Below, piece by piece: positions 13,445-20,471 of a stretch of 37,183 nt of DNA. The position numbers were made by a program, and so were the translations under genes. Each line of letters opens with the position of its first letter. Positions within the stretch are counted from its first letter, which is position 1. The DNA comes from a virus. The notes below the pieces were generated by a model. That model was not told the origin of the DNA. It saw only the letters and a list, made by a program, of their open reading frames with translations, and did not search any database. Where the stretch lies: IMG/VR virus record IMGVR_UViG_3300024518_002794, positions 1 through 37,183 of that record; one strand, 5' to 3'.

Positions 13445-14444
13445 GGCCCCCCCGGTTGAATAGCGGCGCATCCTCCTCGACCCTGCGCCGTGCCAATGCC
13501 GCATACTCGGCCTCTCGCTCTATGCCGACGCATCGGAAGTCCTCTCGCAGTGCGGCTGCCAGCGTCGTGCCGCTACCCAGGAAGGGGTCGAGGATCGTGC
13601 CGCCCGGTGGTGTGATGAGGCGGCAGAGCCACTGCATCAGGGCGAGGGGCTTCACGGTTGGGTGCGAGTTGAGCACTTCGGCCGCGCCCCGGTTGTAGGG
13701 ATTGCCGGCCCCGTCTGGGCCCATCGCCGCCTGTCCAGCGTGCCTTGAGAAATCCCGCTGCCGCCGATCCATCCCCTCAAGCCCCGCATTCCGCTCAGCG
13801 CTGCTGGCCTTCGCGCAGTAGAAGTATCGCTCAGCCGAGGCCATGCCTCGTGTTGCCTCCGGGCTGCCGTCGTGGATGACGTTGGCGGGCCAGCGGCCGG
13901 TCCAGTTTCTGCCCGGTGCTTCCTGTGAAGTGAATCCAAATGCGTCCCCGGTCCTCCCGTGCTGCTCGATTCGCTCGTCCCCCACCCTGCACCCATCCAC
14001 ATTGAGCGCCCCCGTCCCGTGCTCGGCAACGTTCCCCGCGACAGTGCCGAGCAGTGGCTTGCGTGCGAGCACGATCGGCTCGCAGGCTGGCTTCAGCGCC
14101 GTGCCCCATCCGTCCCAGTCTCCATCGAGGTTGTGGCTCTTGGGAAACCCGCTGCCGTAAAGCCACATAAGGCAGTCCCGGATCTCCCAGCCCGCATCCT
14201 CAAGAGCGCAGGCGAGCCGGTGATAGGTGCGTGTCCCTCCGAAGGCCACGATATGCGCTCCGGGCTTCGCCACTCGCAGCAGCCGCTTACCGATCTCCTC
14301 GCCGGGAGGCAGAGAGTCCCATGCCTTGCCCATGAATCCCAGGCCATAGGGCGGGTCAGTCACGATCGAGTCGACACTCTGCTCGGGCAGCTCGCGCAGG
14401 ATCTCTAGGGAGTCGCCCTCATGGATTTTCCAGCTACTCGGCAT
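13437..14444 (-). CDS. Orphan DNA methyltransferase, beta-class (DPPY), N6-adenine type likely
   Basis: This 335-residue enzyme transfers a methyl group from S-adenosylmethionine to DNA. The catalytic motif IV DPPY is at residues 30-33, near the N terminus. The SAM-binding motif (ILDPFLGSGTTLAAAL) is near the C terminus after SHPTVKPLALMQWL, so the motif order is that of beta-class enzymes. A central target-recognition region includes GRWPANVIHDGSPE and RYFYCAKASSAERNAGL, a combination common in phage-borne methylases of the COG0863 type. The ATG at 14444 (MPSSWKIHEG) overlaps the upstream gene by 11 bases. No restriction endonuclease is adjacent, so it probably protects phage DNA from host restriction or marks it for regulation. 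DPPY favours adenine, but specificity cannot be read. Confidence 0.93.
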   Translation of the reverse strand: MPSSWKIHEGDSLEILRELPEQSVDSIVTDPPYGLGFMGKAWDSLPPGEEIGKRLLRVAKPGAHIVAFGGTRTYHRLACALEDAGWEIRDCLMWLYGSGFPKSHNLDGDWDGWGTALKPACEPIVLARKPLLGTVAGNVAEHGTGALNVDGCRVGDERIEQHGRTGDAFGFTSQEAPGRNWTGRWPANVIHDGSPEATRGMASAERYFYCAKASSAERNAGLEGMDRRQRDFSRHAGQAAMGPDGAGNPYNRGAAEVLNSHPTVKPLALMQWLCRLITPPGGTILDPFLGSGTTLAAALREDFRCVGIEREAEYAALARRRVEEDAPLFNRGGHA

Positions 14445-14736
14445 CGGCCACCTCCGGCTGCGGGTCAAGCCCGACCTCGATGCGGCAGAGGGCGCAGCCC
14501 CGGATATGCGCTGAAACCATCCGGGCCACTTCCTGGGCGTCCTGCCCTTCCTGCAGCTCGACTCCGAGGACGTTGCCCATCAGCTCCTGAATCTCCTCGG
14601 GCGGTATGGGCTCGTCTGGCTCCTGGGTCATGCCATGCGCGACCAGCAGGGCACAGCAGAGCGTCTCGAAGATCTCGGTGGGGCTCGGGACCTTCGGGCC
14701 ACTCACGAGGCTCTGGAAGGCGGTTAGCTGAGTCAT
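14434..14736 (-). CDS. Small hypothetical protein
   Basis: This 100-residue protein starts MTQLTAFQSLVSGPKVP, with the ATG overlapping the HTH gene stop by 4 bases. It is acidic and helical (IPPEEIQELMGNVLGVELQ, EVARMVSAHIRGCALC) with a CxxC pair near residue 80 and an acidic end. Possibly a small regulatory or anti-host protein, but nothing identifies it. Confidence 0.55.
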   Translation of the reverse strand: MTQLTAFQSLVSGPKVPSPTEIFETLCCALLVAHGMTQEPDEPIPPEEIQELMGNVLGVELQEGQDAQEVARMVSAHIRGCALCRIEVGLDPQPEVADAE

Positions 14737-15062
14737 CGTTCATCCCCCTTCTCCAGCCATGGGAGCCAGCATTCGAGAGCGGCGGCGAGGCGCTCCATCG
14801 ACCTTGCGTTCGGCCGGCAGAGCCCGCGCTCCCATTTGCTAACGACCTGCTCGCAGGTGTCGGCGCCGTTCTCCCGCATCCTCGCCGCCAGCTGGTACTG
14901 GGTCAGCTTCAGTCTGTGACGCACCATCCGAATTCGCTGCCCTACGTTTCCGTGTTTTCTGAATCCCGTCTCGTCCGGATCGAGCGGCGCCAGGCGAAAG
15001 CCGCACAGCCGAGGCTCCTCGTCGAAGTGCTCGTCCGTCTCTCGGTCGTGCTGGCTACGCAT
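14733..15062 (-). CDS. HTH (XRE/Cro-like) transcriptional regulator
   Basis: The ATG at 15062 overlaps the upstream gene by 8 bases and gives 109 residues. Residues ~40-95 form a Cro/CI-type helix-turn-helix: RIRMVRHRLKLTQYQLAARM, then CEQVVSKWERGLCRPNARS and MERLAAAL. The VSKWERG phrase is the usual recognition helix end of XRE proteins. There is no C-terminal peptidase or oligomerisation domain. Embedded in the middle of the leftward operon just before the methyltransferase, it may switch on or damp later genes. It is distinct from the repressor-like gene at 17740. Confidence 0.82.
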   Translation of the reverse strand: MRSQHDRETDEHFDEEPRLCGFRLAPLDPDETGFRKHGNVGQRIRMVRHRLKLTQYQLAARMRENGADTCEQVVSKWERGLCRPNARSMERLAAALECWLPWLEKGDER

Positions 15063-15432
15063 CGGTGGGCACCTCGCACAGGGTCGTTGTGTCGAGATCG
15101 GGGTCGCACTCTGGGCAGAGAAACATGGGCGCGCACACCCACTCCCCACCGAGTTCTCCGATCCAGCCCTTGCCACATCCCGGCTTGCTTTCCCTGGTGG
15201 CCGCGCTCTCGTCCTCGGCAGTCGGCGTCTCCCCGAGCACCCCCATATGCTGGAGCCCTGCCATGATGGACTTCGTCTGCGTCATCAGGATTCGATTCTG
15301 CAGGTCGATCGCCTGGGTGATCGCAGCCAGTTGTCCACACATCTGGCGCAGGAGGGTCGTCGCGCTCCGTCCGTCTCCTCCTCCGATCCTCGTTCCGTTC
15401 GCCCGTGCCGTCCGTCGCACTTGCTTTCCCAC
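15055..15432 (-). CDS. Hypothetical protein with C-terminal cysteine cluster
   Basis: The GTG at 15432 has an AAAGGAGAACG site directly upstream, giving 125 residues. The N terminus is basic (GKQVRRTARANGTRIGG) and is followed by a long helix (LLRQMCGQLAAITQAIDLQN). The C-terminal third has four cysteines (KPGCGKGW, WVCAPMFLCPECDPD) arranged like a zinc ribbon. A basic tail, helix and zinc site suggest nucleic acid or protein binding. Family unknown. Confidence 0.6.
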   Translation of the reverse strand: MGKQVRRTARANGTRIGGGDGRSATTLLRQMCGQLAAITQAIDLQNRILMTQTKSIMAGLQHMGVLGETPTAEDESAATRESKPGCGKGWIGELGGEWVCAPMFLCPECDPDLDTTTLCEVPTDA

Positions 15433-15462
15433 GTCGTTCTCCTTTTCTCGCGTTGATTGATG

Positions 15463-15729
15463 CTATGCCTTCACGTTGTATCGCGGCTCGATCCTCCCCA
15501 TGTCGTCGGGCGGGACCGATGCCTTCTCCAGCCAGCCATGATGCGATGCGAGCATGTCCAGGCCGCAGAGCACTGTCGCCTCGTCCATCCGGCCGCCGTT
15601 CTCGTCCTCGATCTCGCTGCGCGCCAGCAGGTCGGCCGCGCTGATCGGGAACATGCCGGGGTCTTTAGTCGCCGCCTCTTGCACCGCGAGCACCAGGTGC
15701 CCGAGGGTCTCTCCGATTCTTCGCGTCAC
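15463..15729 (-). CDS. Small hypothetical protein
   Basis: Starts at GTG 15729 (MTRRIGETLGHLVLAVQE), 65 bases inside the 3' end of the upstream small zinc-binding gene. The 88 residues look like a compact helical fold with LLARSEIEDENGGRMDE and LCGLDMLASHHGWL. A winged-helix or similar DNA-binding fold is conceivable from helix spacing but is not supported by a clear motif. Followed by a 30-base gap before the next gene. Confidence 0.55.
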   Translation of the reverse strand: MTRRIGETLGHLVLAVQEAATKDPGMFPISAADLLARSEIEDENGGRMDEATVLCGLDMLASHHGWLEKASVPPDDMGRIEPRYNVKA

Positions 15730-15931
15730 GATCGCTTGCCCTCCCTCTCTTTGGAATTCGGCCGACCTTCTCCAGCGCGGCCTCTGTGTCCCTGCGCTTC
15801 TTCAGCTGCGCGCGGAGCCTCTCCTCGTTCTCCAGCAGGCAAGGCGCGCCGCAGAACGTCTCCCCGTTCACGTCGAATGCCAGCGCAGGCTCGACGTCTT
15901 CTCCGCACTGGTCGCACTTGTCCCTCGCCAT
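15665..15931 (-). CDS. Small zinc-finger-like protein
   Basis: This 88-residue protein begins MARDKCDQCGEDVEPALAF and continues with NGETFCGAPCLLENEE. Two CxxC pairs about 22 residues apart form a treble-clef or LIM/MYND-like zinc site of the kind seen in small phage proteins. After a helix (ERLRAQLKKRRDTEAALEKV) the last 30 residues are Arg/Gly/Ala-rich and lie out of frame inside the next gene, so the tail may be poorly constrained. The start has a GGGGATCTGAA site. Confidence 0.6.
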   Translation of the reverse strand: MARDKCDQCGEDVEPALAFDVNGETFCGAPCLLENEERLRAQLKKRRDTEAALEKVGRIPKRGRASDRDAKNRRDPRAPGARGARGGD

Positions 15932-15932
15932 T

Positions 15933-16202
15933 TCAGATCCCCCTGTTCGGCAGATAGAGCGAGGTCATCTTCTCGGACCCGGGCGAGCCCGCCTCCGCGG
16001 TTTCGCCGTGCTCGTCATCGATCCATCGCACCCAGTAGTGCCTCAACATTGCCCCCTCGAATTCGGCCTCGTTAATCCCGTCCTCTCCGCAATCCTCTGT
16101 CTCGTACCTATGTGCGAGTATCTTCATGGCCTCTAGATCATGGTGGCCGTTCGCGTACCAGTCGTCACCGTCTTCGCCTCCCCACGCCCTGGGCTCAGCC
16201 AT
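15933..16202 (-). CDS. Small acidic hypothetical protein
   Basis: This 89-residue protein begins MAEPRAWGGEDGDDWYANG. The ATG at 16202 follows AGGTAAGGGGG and overlaps the upstream stop by 8 bases. It is strongly acidic, with FEGAMLRHYWVRWIDDEHG as its only hydrophobic core. The acidity suggests a DNA mimic or a protein-binding inhibitor, but this is only a guess from composition. Confidence 0.55.
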   Translation of the reverse strand: MAEPRAWGGEDGDDWYANGHHDLEAMKILAHRYETEDCGEDGINEAEFEGAMLRHYWVRWIDDEHGETAEAGSPGSEKMTSLYLPNRGI

Positions 16203-17040
16203 GTCGCCCCCTTACCTGCTGATAGAACCCCTCGCGACGAGCCATCCACCAGGACGGGTCGCCGCCCTCGTCTTCGAGCCTCGTCATCGCTCGGTCGTAG
16301 CGCTCCAGGTCTCGCTCCCTGCAGTTGGTGGGTAGCGGGTCGTGCCCCTGCGATCCCCTCGCCATCATCAGGGCCAGGGTGTAGCCCTGCATTGCGTGGG
16401 ACGGGTCCATGTGGTCTCGACCAGGGACGACCTCTCCGGCCGCCCAGAGCTTCCCGTGCTCGGCCATGTAGGGTTTCCCCACGCCAGAGAGCGCGAGCGC
16501 GTGGGCGATGGCCTGGCCGGCGTTCTCGCCTCGCAGGCCGCGCTCTGCCTGCCGCCCGCTGTCCAGCATCGGGACGTGCACCGACTTGTTTCTGAGCGCG
16601 ACTATGCGCAGCGCTGCGGGCCCCTGTGGCGCGCTGGTGCGAGCGATTTCCAGGCATCGGCCCACGTCGAGCCTCTGCTGGGACGTGACGACCTGGCCGC
16701 GAGCCTCTTGCATGACGCTGGAGACGCGCCGGGCCACCGCGCTGCAGATCTCCGAGGGCGTCGGCAGGTATTGCCGATCGACTTCGAGCCGGAAAGAGCC
16801 CAGGGCTGCGACGAGCCAGGGCAGCGGGATATCCGCCGTCTGCTCAAGGTACGCCGCCAGCGTCAACGCGGGCGTCCCGCCTGGCTGGGCGTAGCTCGCC
16901 AGCAGCCGGCCGATCTCCACCACCCGCTGCTCGTTAGATGTCCTCGAATCCTGCCTGTCGTTCTTCGTCCTCTTGCTCGACCCTCGCGAGCTGGCCCTCG
17001 ATTGCTGCCTGCAGGCCTCGTGCGGGTTTCCCTGACCCAT
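16195..17040 (-). CDS. Putative replication-associated protein (helicase-loader candidate)
   Basis: The ATG at 17040 has an excellent ACGGAGGGAAACGGAC site, although it makes the first 35 residues overlap the upstream gene by 107 bases in another frame. Residues ~38-110 form a helical domain (VVEIGRLLASYAQPGGTPAL, LAAYLEQTADIPLPWLVAAL and FRLEVDRQYLPTPSEICSAV). This resembles the short all-helical domains of phage helicase loaders and replication accessory proteins, which read a host-like LxxYLExL pattern and a YLPTPxEI segment. The C-terminal part has no recognised motif and no Walker A, so it is not a DnaC-type ATPase. Position immediately after the initiator-like gene supports a replication role. 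Confidence 0.55.
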   Translation of the reverse strand: MGQGNPHEACRQQSRASSRGSSKRTKNDRQDSRTSNEQRVVEIGRLLASYAQPGGTPALTLAAYLEQTADIPLPWLVAALGSFRLEVDRQYLPTPSEICSAVARRVSSVMQEARGQVVTSQQRLDVGRCLEIARTSAPQGPAALRIVALRNKSVHVPMLDSGRQAERGLRGENAGQAIAHALALSGVGKPYMAEHGKLWAAGEVVPGRDHMDPSHAMQGYTLALMMARGSQGHDPLPTNCRERDLERYDRAMTRLEDEGGDPSWWMARREGFYQQVRGRHG

Positions 17041-17728
17041 GTCCGTTTCCCTCCGTCCGTGGTTGTTTGTGGTTCCAGTATCGCATGAGCGTCGAGCGAA
17101 AGGCGCCCTGGAATCGGGTCCCGTCGCGCTCGCCCGATTTCGCCTGAGCTTCGCCTATGAGAATCTCCCGGTGGTGCTCGAACCACTCCTCCCGGGTCGC
17201 CCATGTCTGGCCATCGAGTCCCGTTGGGACCTCTCCCGTCAGCATCGAGACGAAGCCCGAGACATCTGGGCCGGAGGGCGCATCGCCACCCTCTGTTGCT
17301 GCTTCTGTTGCTGCTTCTGTTGCTGCTTCTGGGGAGGGCGGAGTCCGCGGAGGTGCTCCGGCAGGCGCGGAGGTGATCCCCTGCTTTTTCGCGAGCTTAG
17401 GTATCCAAACTGTAATGACTTCGTTGCGAACTTGGTACGTATACTCCATGAAGTCGAGCAGACTTCGCACCAACTTCGCCCCCGCTTTGCCCTGACTTCG
17501 ACCTGAAATGAAGGCGATATCGCCCGAACTTAGGTGCAACTCGCCGCCGGAGACCCTGCTCGAATAGGCCCGAGTAGCCACGTCGAAGAGCCCGAGCAGC
17601 ATCCCTCGGAACTCCGGGTCGCCCCAGCGGGCGGCGGTCTTCCGGTGGTTGTGGAGCGAGTGGTGAATCTTCGTGTGAGGCCGGGTCTTCAGCTTCTTCC
17701 GGTCGCTGGGGTACTGCTCGCGCGGCAT
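16934..17728 (-). CDS. Putative replication initiator-like protein with winged-helix N terminus
   Basis: This 264-residue protein starts MPREQYPSDRKKLKTRPHTK. Residues ~25-115 look like the helix-rich winged-helix N-terminal domain found in phage replication proteins (WGDPEFRGMLLGLFDVAT, LSSGDIAFISGRSQGKAG, LVRSLLDFMEYTYQVR, then strand VITVWIPKLAKKQG). A Pro/Ala/Glu linker (~125-150) follows, with an AATE tandem repeat encoded by a 12-base DNA repeat. The C-terminal region holds WATREEWFEHHREIL and FRSTLMRYWNHKQPR. No polymerase or helicase motif is present. It is the second gene of the leftward transcript, where phage replication initiators often lie. Assignment by architecture only. Confidence 0.55.
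   Translation of the reverse strand: MPREQYPSDRKKLKTRPHTKIHHSLHNHRKTAARWGDPEFRGMLLGLFDVATRAYSSRVSGGELHLSSGDIAFISGRSQGKAGAKLVRSLLDFMEYTYQVRNEVITVWIPKLAKKQGITSAPAGAPPRTPPSPEAATEAATEAATEGGDAPSGPDVSGFVSMLTGEVPTGLDGQTWATREEWFEHHREILIGEAQAKSGERDGTRFQGAFRSTLMRYWNHKQPRTEGNGHGSGKPARGLQAAIEGQLARVEQEDEERQAGFEDI
17292..17331. repeat. 12-bp tandem repeat, 3.3 copies, inside the initiator-like gene
   Basis: The unit TCTGTTGCTGCT occurs three times in perfect register (17292-17303, 17304-17315, 17316-17327), plus four further bases. On the coding strand it encodes Glu-Ala-Ala-Thr repeats in the linker of the replication protein. Because the unit is a multiple of three, copy-number change would alter linker length without a frameshift. 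Short iterated sites inside initiator genes sometimes act as origins (iterons), but this repeat is low-complexity coding sequence and that role is speculative. Confidence 0.85.
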
Positions 17729-17739
17729 CCGGAGCCCCC

Positions 17740-17970
17740 TCAGGCTAGGAAGTCGACTGCATCCATCTTCAGGCGCTCCAGCGCCGGAGCAAAGGTGACC
17801 AGCACGTATCGGATCTTCCGGGTCGAGAGATGGCCCTTCCCGCCCTCCAGCTGCGCGATCCGGTCCCGGGTGACCCCGATCCGTTCTCCCAGTTCCTTCT
17901 GGGTCAGGCCCAGCTCATCCCGCAGCCGACGGATCGGCGGCAGGGCCTCGCTCGATTTCGCTGTTTCCAT
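17740..17970 (-). CDS. XRE-family repressor-like protein
   Basis: The ATG at 17970 gives 76 residues; an upstream GTG at 18003 is less likely because it lies in the control region. Residues ~12-65 are a helix-turn-helix: IRRLRDELGLTQKELGERIG, then VTRDRIAQLEGGKGHLSTRK, with the canonical LTQxELxxRIGVxxxxIxxLE pattern. There is no dimerisation or self-cleavage domain, so it is Cro-sized rather than CI-sized. It is the first gene of the long leftward transcript and faces the divergent control region, so it probably autoregulates and tunes the rightward recombination block. Absence of an integrase argues against a classical lysogeny repressor. Confidence 0.88.
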   Translation of the reverse strand: METAKSSEALPPIRRLRDELGLTQKELGERIGVTRDRIAQLEGGKGHLSTRKIRYVLVTFAPALERLKMDAVDFLA

Positions 17971-18062
17971 GCCCGAACCATTGCACGTGAAGCGGAGTTG
18001 CACAACCCCTGGAGAGGGTGTATTGTCTGGCTACACACCAACTTCGAAGGGGAGATGCACGA
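17971..18062. promoter_or_regulatory. Divergent control region with rightward promoter and operator candidates
   Basis: This 92-base gap separates the leftward repressor-like gene from the rightward block. For rightward transcription, TTGCAC (17998-18003) and TATTGT (18021-18026) are 17 bases apart and make a plausible but not strong sigma70-type promoter. A 19-base palindrome, GTGTA-N9-TACAC (18018-18036), covers the -10 element and is a good operator candidate for the XRE protein. TTGCAC is also present as a direct repeat at 17981-17986. The gene at 18063 has AGGGGAGA upstream. No clear leftward promoter could be singled out. Confidence 0.6.
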
Positions 18063-18515
18063 ATGAGAGAGACCGAAGCGATCAGCGAGCAGCCCGAGGG
18101 CTGGAATGTCGAGACGGATTTCGGCGCCAGGCGATGGGGCGCGAAGAAGGCGCTCGAATTGCTCGAAGGAGGCCACGTCGACGCGGCGCGGCAGATCCTC
18201 GCGGGAGCGGCGCGCGACTGGATCATGCCCGACGCGCCGGCAGTCGAAGTCGAGCCGATGGAGATTCAACCCTGGGAACAGCGCTGGACAGTGGAGAGCG
18301 CGGACAGGGTTGAAGGGTTCTCCCGGGGAGCGAGTGGCACGCCCGCGCGTGTCCGGCTCTGCGATAAACGAGGACGGGCTCTTACCCTGACGCAGGGCAG
18401 CCTGCCCGGGATGTATCGACTGGCCGAGGAGATCGTCAATCTCATCAACGAATCGGTGGGCACCTCGTTCGCCGTCCGCCTGGACCGCGTCGGCAGGGAG
18501 AGGAGAGGCTCTTGA
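18063..18515 (+). CDS. Hypothetical early protein
   Basis: First gene of the rightward block. The ATG at 18063 follows GAAGGGGAGATGCACGA. The 150-residue product starts MRETEAISEQPEGWNVETDF and is acidic. It has a helix (WGAKKALELLEGGHVDAARQ) and later short strands with a helix (PGMYRLAEEIVNLINESVG). No motif is recognised. Its leading position under the putative operator suggests an early regulatory or host-interaction role, but that is inferred only from location. It overlaps the next micro-ORF by 4 bases. Confidence 0.65.
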   Translation: MRETEAISEQPEGWNVETDFGARRWGAKKALELLEGGHVDAARQILAGAARDWIMPDAPAVEVEPMEIQPWEQRWTVESADRVEGFSRGASGTPARVRLCDKRGRALTLTQGSLPGMYRLAEEIVNLINESVGTSFAVRLDRVGRERRGS

Positions 18516-18649
18516 CTCGATTTCGACGGACACTGCTACCGGACGACGACGAGCAGGGGAGGCAGCTGCGGCGCTTGAATAGGGCCGTGGCTGCCCTATA
18601 TTGTTTCGTCGTGTTGCGCGCCCTGATCGGATGGCTGGGCGTGGCTTGA
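18512..18649 (+). CDS. 45-residue micro-ORF with hydrophobic segment
   Basis: A TTG at 18512 overlaps the preceding TGA (18513-18515) and is preceded by AGGAGAGGC, a strong ribosome site. The product has a charged first half (TRFRRTLLPDDDEQGRQLRR) and a hydrophobic second half (VAALYCFVVLRALIGWLGVA), a possible membrane helix. It fills the gap before the exonuclease gene, which has its own AGGAGAACGG site. Short, TTG-started and without known relatives, so moderate confidence. Confidence 0.45.
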   Translation: MTRFRRTLLPDDDEQGRQLRRLNRAVAALYCFVVLRALIGWLGVA

Positions 18650-18681
18650 TCGTGGTGAAACACAACTAGGAGAACGGACGG

Positions 18682-19551
18682 ATGACACTGCTCAACGCAC
18701 TACCCTTGCCCGACGACGGACCGGGTCGATACCTCGACGTGCCGAACGAGGTCTACCACCGCTGGGACGCCTGCAACAATTCGCAGCTCAGCCACATGAA
18801 GCGCAGCGCGGCCTACGCATTCTATCGACGGCACCACTACAAGGAGCCAACAGACGCCCAGGCGCTGGGGACCGCGATCCATTGCGCCCTGCTGGAGCCT
18901 GCGAGATTCGAGCGCCACTACCGCCTCGATCCGCCGAACCATAAGGGCGAGTGGCCGAAGGGCTGGCGCAACTCGAACGACTATAAGGCCCAGAAGTCGG
19001 ACCTCCTCGCGCACGGGTTCGACATCCTGAGGCAGGAGCACTTTGACGCCTGCCGCGTACTGCAGGAAGGGGTTAGGGAGAATCCGCGCGCGGCCGAGAT
19101 CTTCGATTCCGCCTGTGCCACAGAGGTCTCCGTGGTGGTCGAGTCGCCTGACCATCCTGGCGTCATGCTCAAGGTGCGGCCGGATCTGCTGTGCCCGGAC
19201 GCCGGCCAGATCTGGGACGTCAAGAAGACGAAGAACATTGACCCCGATCTCTTCGCCCGCGATATGTTCACGTTTCAATATCACCAGGGCTCGGCCTTCT
19301 ACCTGGATGCGATGAACGCGCTGGAGCCGGGCACCTACAATCAATTCGGCCTGCTGGTGGTGGCCGACGATCCGCCTTTCGAGGTGCGGCCTTACATCGT
19401 TGGCGAGCGCTCGATTGACCTTGGCAGGATCACGTATCAGGCTAGGCTCAAGAGGTGGTCGGAGTGCGAGGCGGACGGACACTGGCCGGCAGGCGGCGAG
19501 CGCATCCAAGAGATTGACGTCCACCACTGGGCTTTCGATAAGGAGATCTAG
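18682..19551 (+). CDS. RecE/ExoVIII-like PDDEXK exonuclease
   Basis: This 289-residue protein is probably the 5'-3' exonuclease that resects double-stranded ends for single-strand annealing recombination. It has GTAIHCALLEP (63-73), which matches the GTxxHxxxLEP helix of ExoVIII-type DUF3799 enzymes. The nuclease core is VRPDLL (Asp168) with IWDVKKT (Asp179, Lys181), giving the D-(D/E)xK arrangement. QYHQGSAFYLDAM (199-211) supplies the conserved Gln/Tyr helix that follows. The start at 18682 has AGGAGAACGG. Stop and next start are separated by 2 bases, so it is coupled to its likely annealing partner. Family members are usually 250-320 residues, so this is full length. Confidence 0.85.
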   Translation: MTLLNALPLPDDGPGRYLDVPNEVYHRWDACNNSQLSHMKRSAAYAFYRRHHYKEPTDAQALGTAIHCALLEPARFERHYRLDPPNHKGEWPKGWRNSNDYKAQKSDLLAHGFDILRQEHFDACRVLQEGVRENPRAAEIFDSACATEVSVVVESPDHPGVMLKVRPDLLCPDAGQIWDVKKTKNIDPDLFARDMFTFQYHQGSAFYLDAMNALEPGTYNQFGLLVVADDPPFEVRPYIVGERSIDLGRITYQARLKRWSECEADGHWPAGGERIQEIDVHHWAFDKEI

Positions 19552-19553
19552 CT

Positions 19554-20471
19554 ATGCCTGAGACAATCAACGTAGACCCCGATACCGGGGAGGTGATCGG
19601 GACGGAGGCGACGACAGCGCTCTCCGTGCAAGCGCTCGCCGCGTCGCTCGACGTCCAGGTGACGACGGCGAAGCAGTACCCGAGATCGGTTGAGACGTTC
19701 CGATCCGAGCTGGTGTCCTGGGCGTGCCTCGACATCGAGGTGGCCGACTCGTGCACCTACTCGGTGCCGCGCGGAGGCAAGTCGATCATGGGCGCGTCGA
19801 TCCGCTTCGCTGAGCTGGCAATGCAGGCTTACGGCAATATCGTGGTCGAGACGGCAGTGCTCGATGACGGCAGCGAGAACCGGCGGCACGTCATCTGCGT
19901 CGGCACGTGCCGCGACCTGCAGCGCAACACCGCGAGCCGGGCCGAAGTCACTCGGTCCATACTCAACAAGAACGGATCGGTGTACCAGGACCACATGATC
20001 GAGACGACCATAGCGGCCGCCTCTGCCATCGCACGGCGCAACGCAATCCTGCAGGTGATCCCGAAGGCGCTCTGGAAGAACGCCCACGACAAGAGCAAGA
20101 AGGTCATGATTGGCGAGGGCAAGCCGCATAGCGAACGGGTGGCCGATGCGAAGGCCGCGCTCGTCAAGCTGGGAGCGAACGAGGGAGACGTTGAGGCGTG
20201 GGTGGGTCATCGCTGGGAGGATATGACGATCGACGACCTGGTGGCGCTGCGGCTGCGTTACAAGGCGATTGACGAGAAGGCCGTGCGGGTGGAGGACGCA
20301 TTCCCGACGCCGGGCACGCCTGCCGAGAACGGCGACGCGACACGGGCCGAGAAGCCTGGAGCGGTGGCAGCAGCGTCGGCGCTCTCGAAGGCGAGGGAGC
20401 GTAGGCAGGAGAAGCCCGAGCCAGAGACGGACCCCGACACGGGAGAGGTGATCCCGCCAGAAATCAAGTAG
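19554..20471 (+). CDS. Putative single-strand annealing recombination protein
   Basis: This 305-residue protein lies directly after the RecE-like exonuclease, the usual place of its annealing partner. Residues ~30-215 read as one domain: AKQYPRSVETFRSELVSWAC, CTYSVPRGGKSIMGASIRFA, then NAILQVIPKALWKNA. That wording (YPRS, a SVPRGGKxIxGxSIRxAE segment, RNAIxxVIPKA) matches a phage family found next to RecE-like nucleases that I recall but cannot name confidently. It is not obviously classical RecT or Erf. The phrase DPDTGEVI occurs near both ends (residues 8-15 and again within 12 residues of the C terminus). Short acidic C-terminal tails of annealing proteins often bind SSB or the nuclease, so the end copy may be such a docking tail. 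Confidence 0.68.
   Translation: MPETINVDPDTGEVIGTEATTALSVQALAASLDVQVTTAKQYPRSVETFRSELVSWACLDIEVADSCTYSVPRGGKSIMGASIRFAELAMQAYGNIVVETAVLDDGSENRRHVICVGTCRDLQRNTASRAEVTRSILNKNGSVYQDHMIETTIAAASAIARRNAILQVIPKALWKNAHDKSKKVMIGEGKPHSERVADAKAALVKLGANEGDVEAWVGHRWEDMTIDDLVALRLRYKAIDEKAVRVEDAFPTPGTPAENGDATRAEKPGAVAAASALSKARERRQEKPEPETDPDTGEVIPPEIK

Noticed and set aside
17292-17331. Tandem repeat as a CRISPR or iteron origin
   Set aside because: It is a perfect 12-base coding repeat encoding Glu-Ala-Ala-Thr units in a protein linker, with no spacers and no AT-rich unwinding element beside it. An origin role is unsupported.
17904-18665. A minus-strand 253-codon frame covering the control region
   Set aside because: It crosses the divergent region and the first rightward genes and overlaps the repressor-like gene in another frame. 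No ribosome site or motif supports it.
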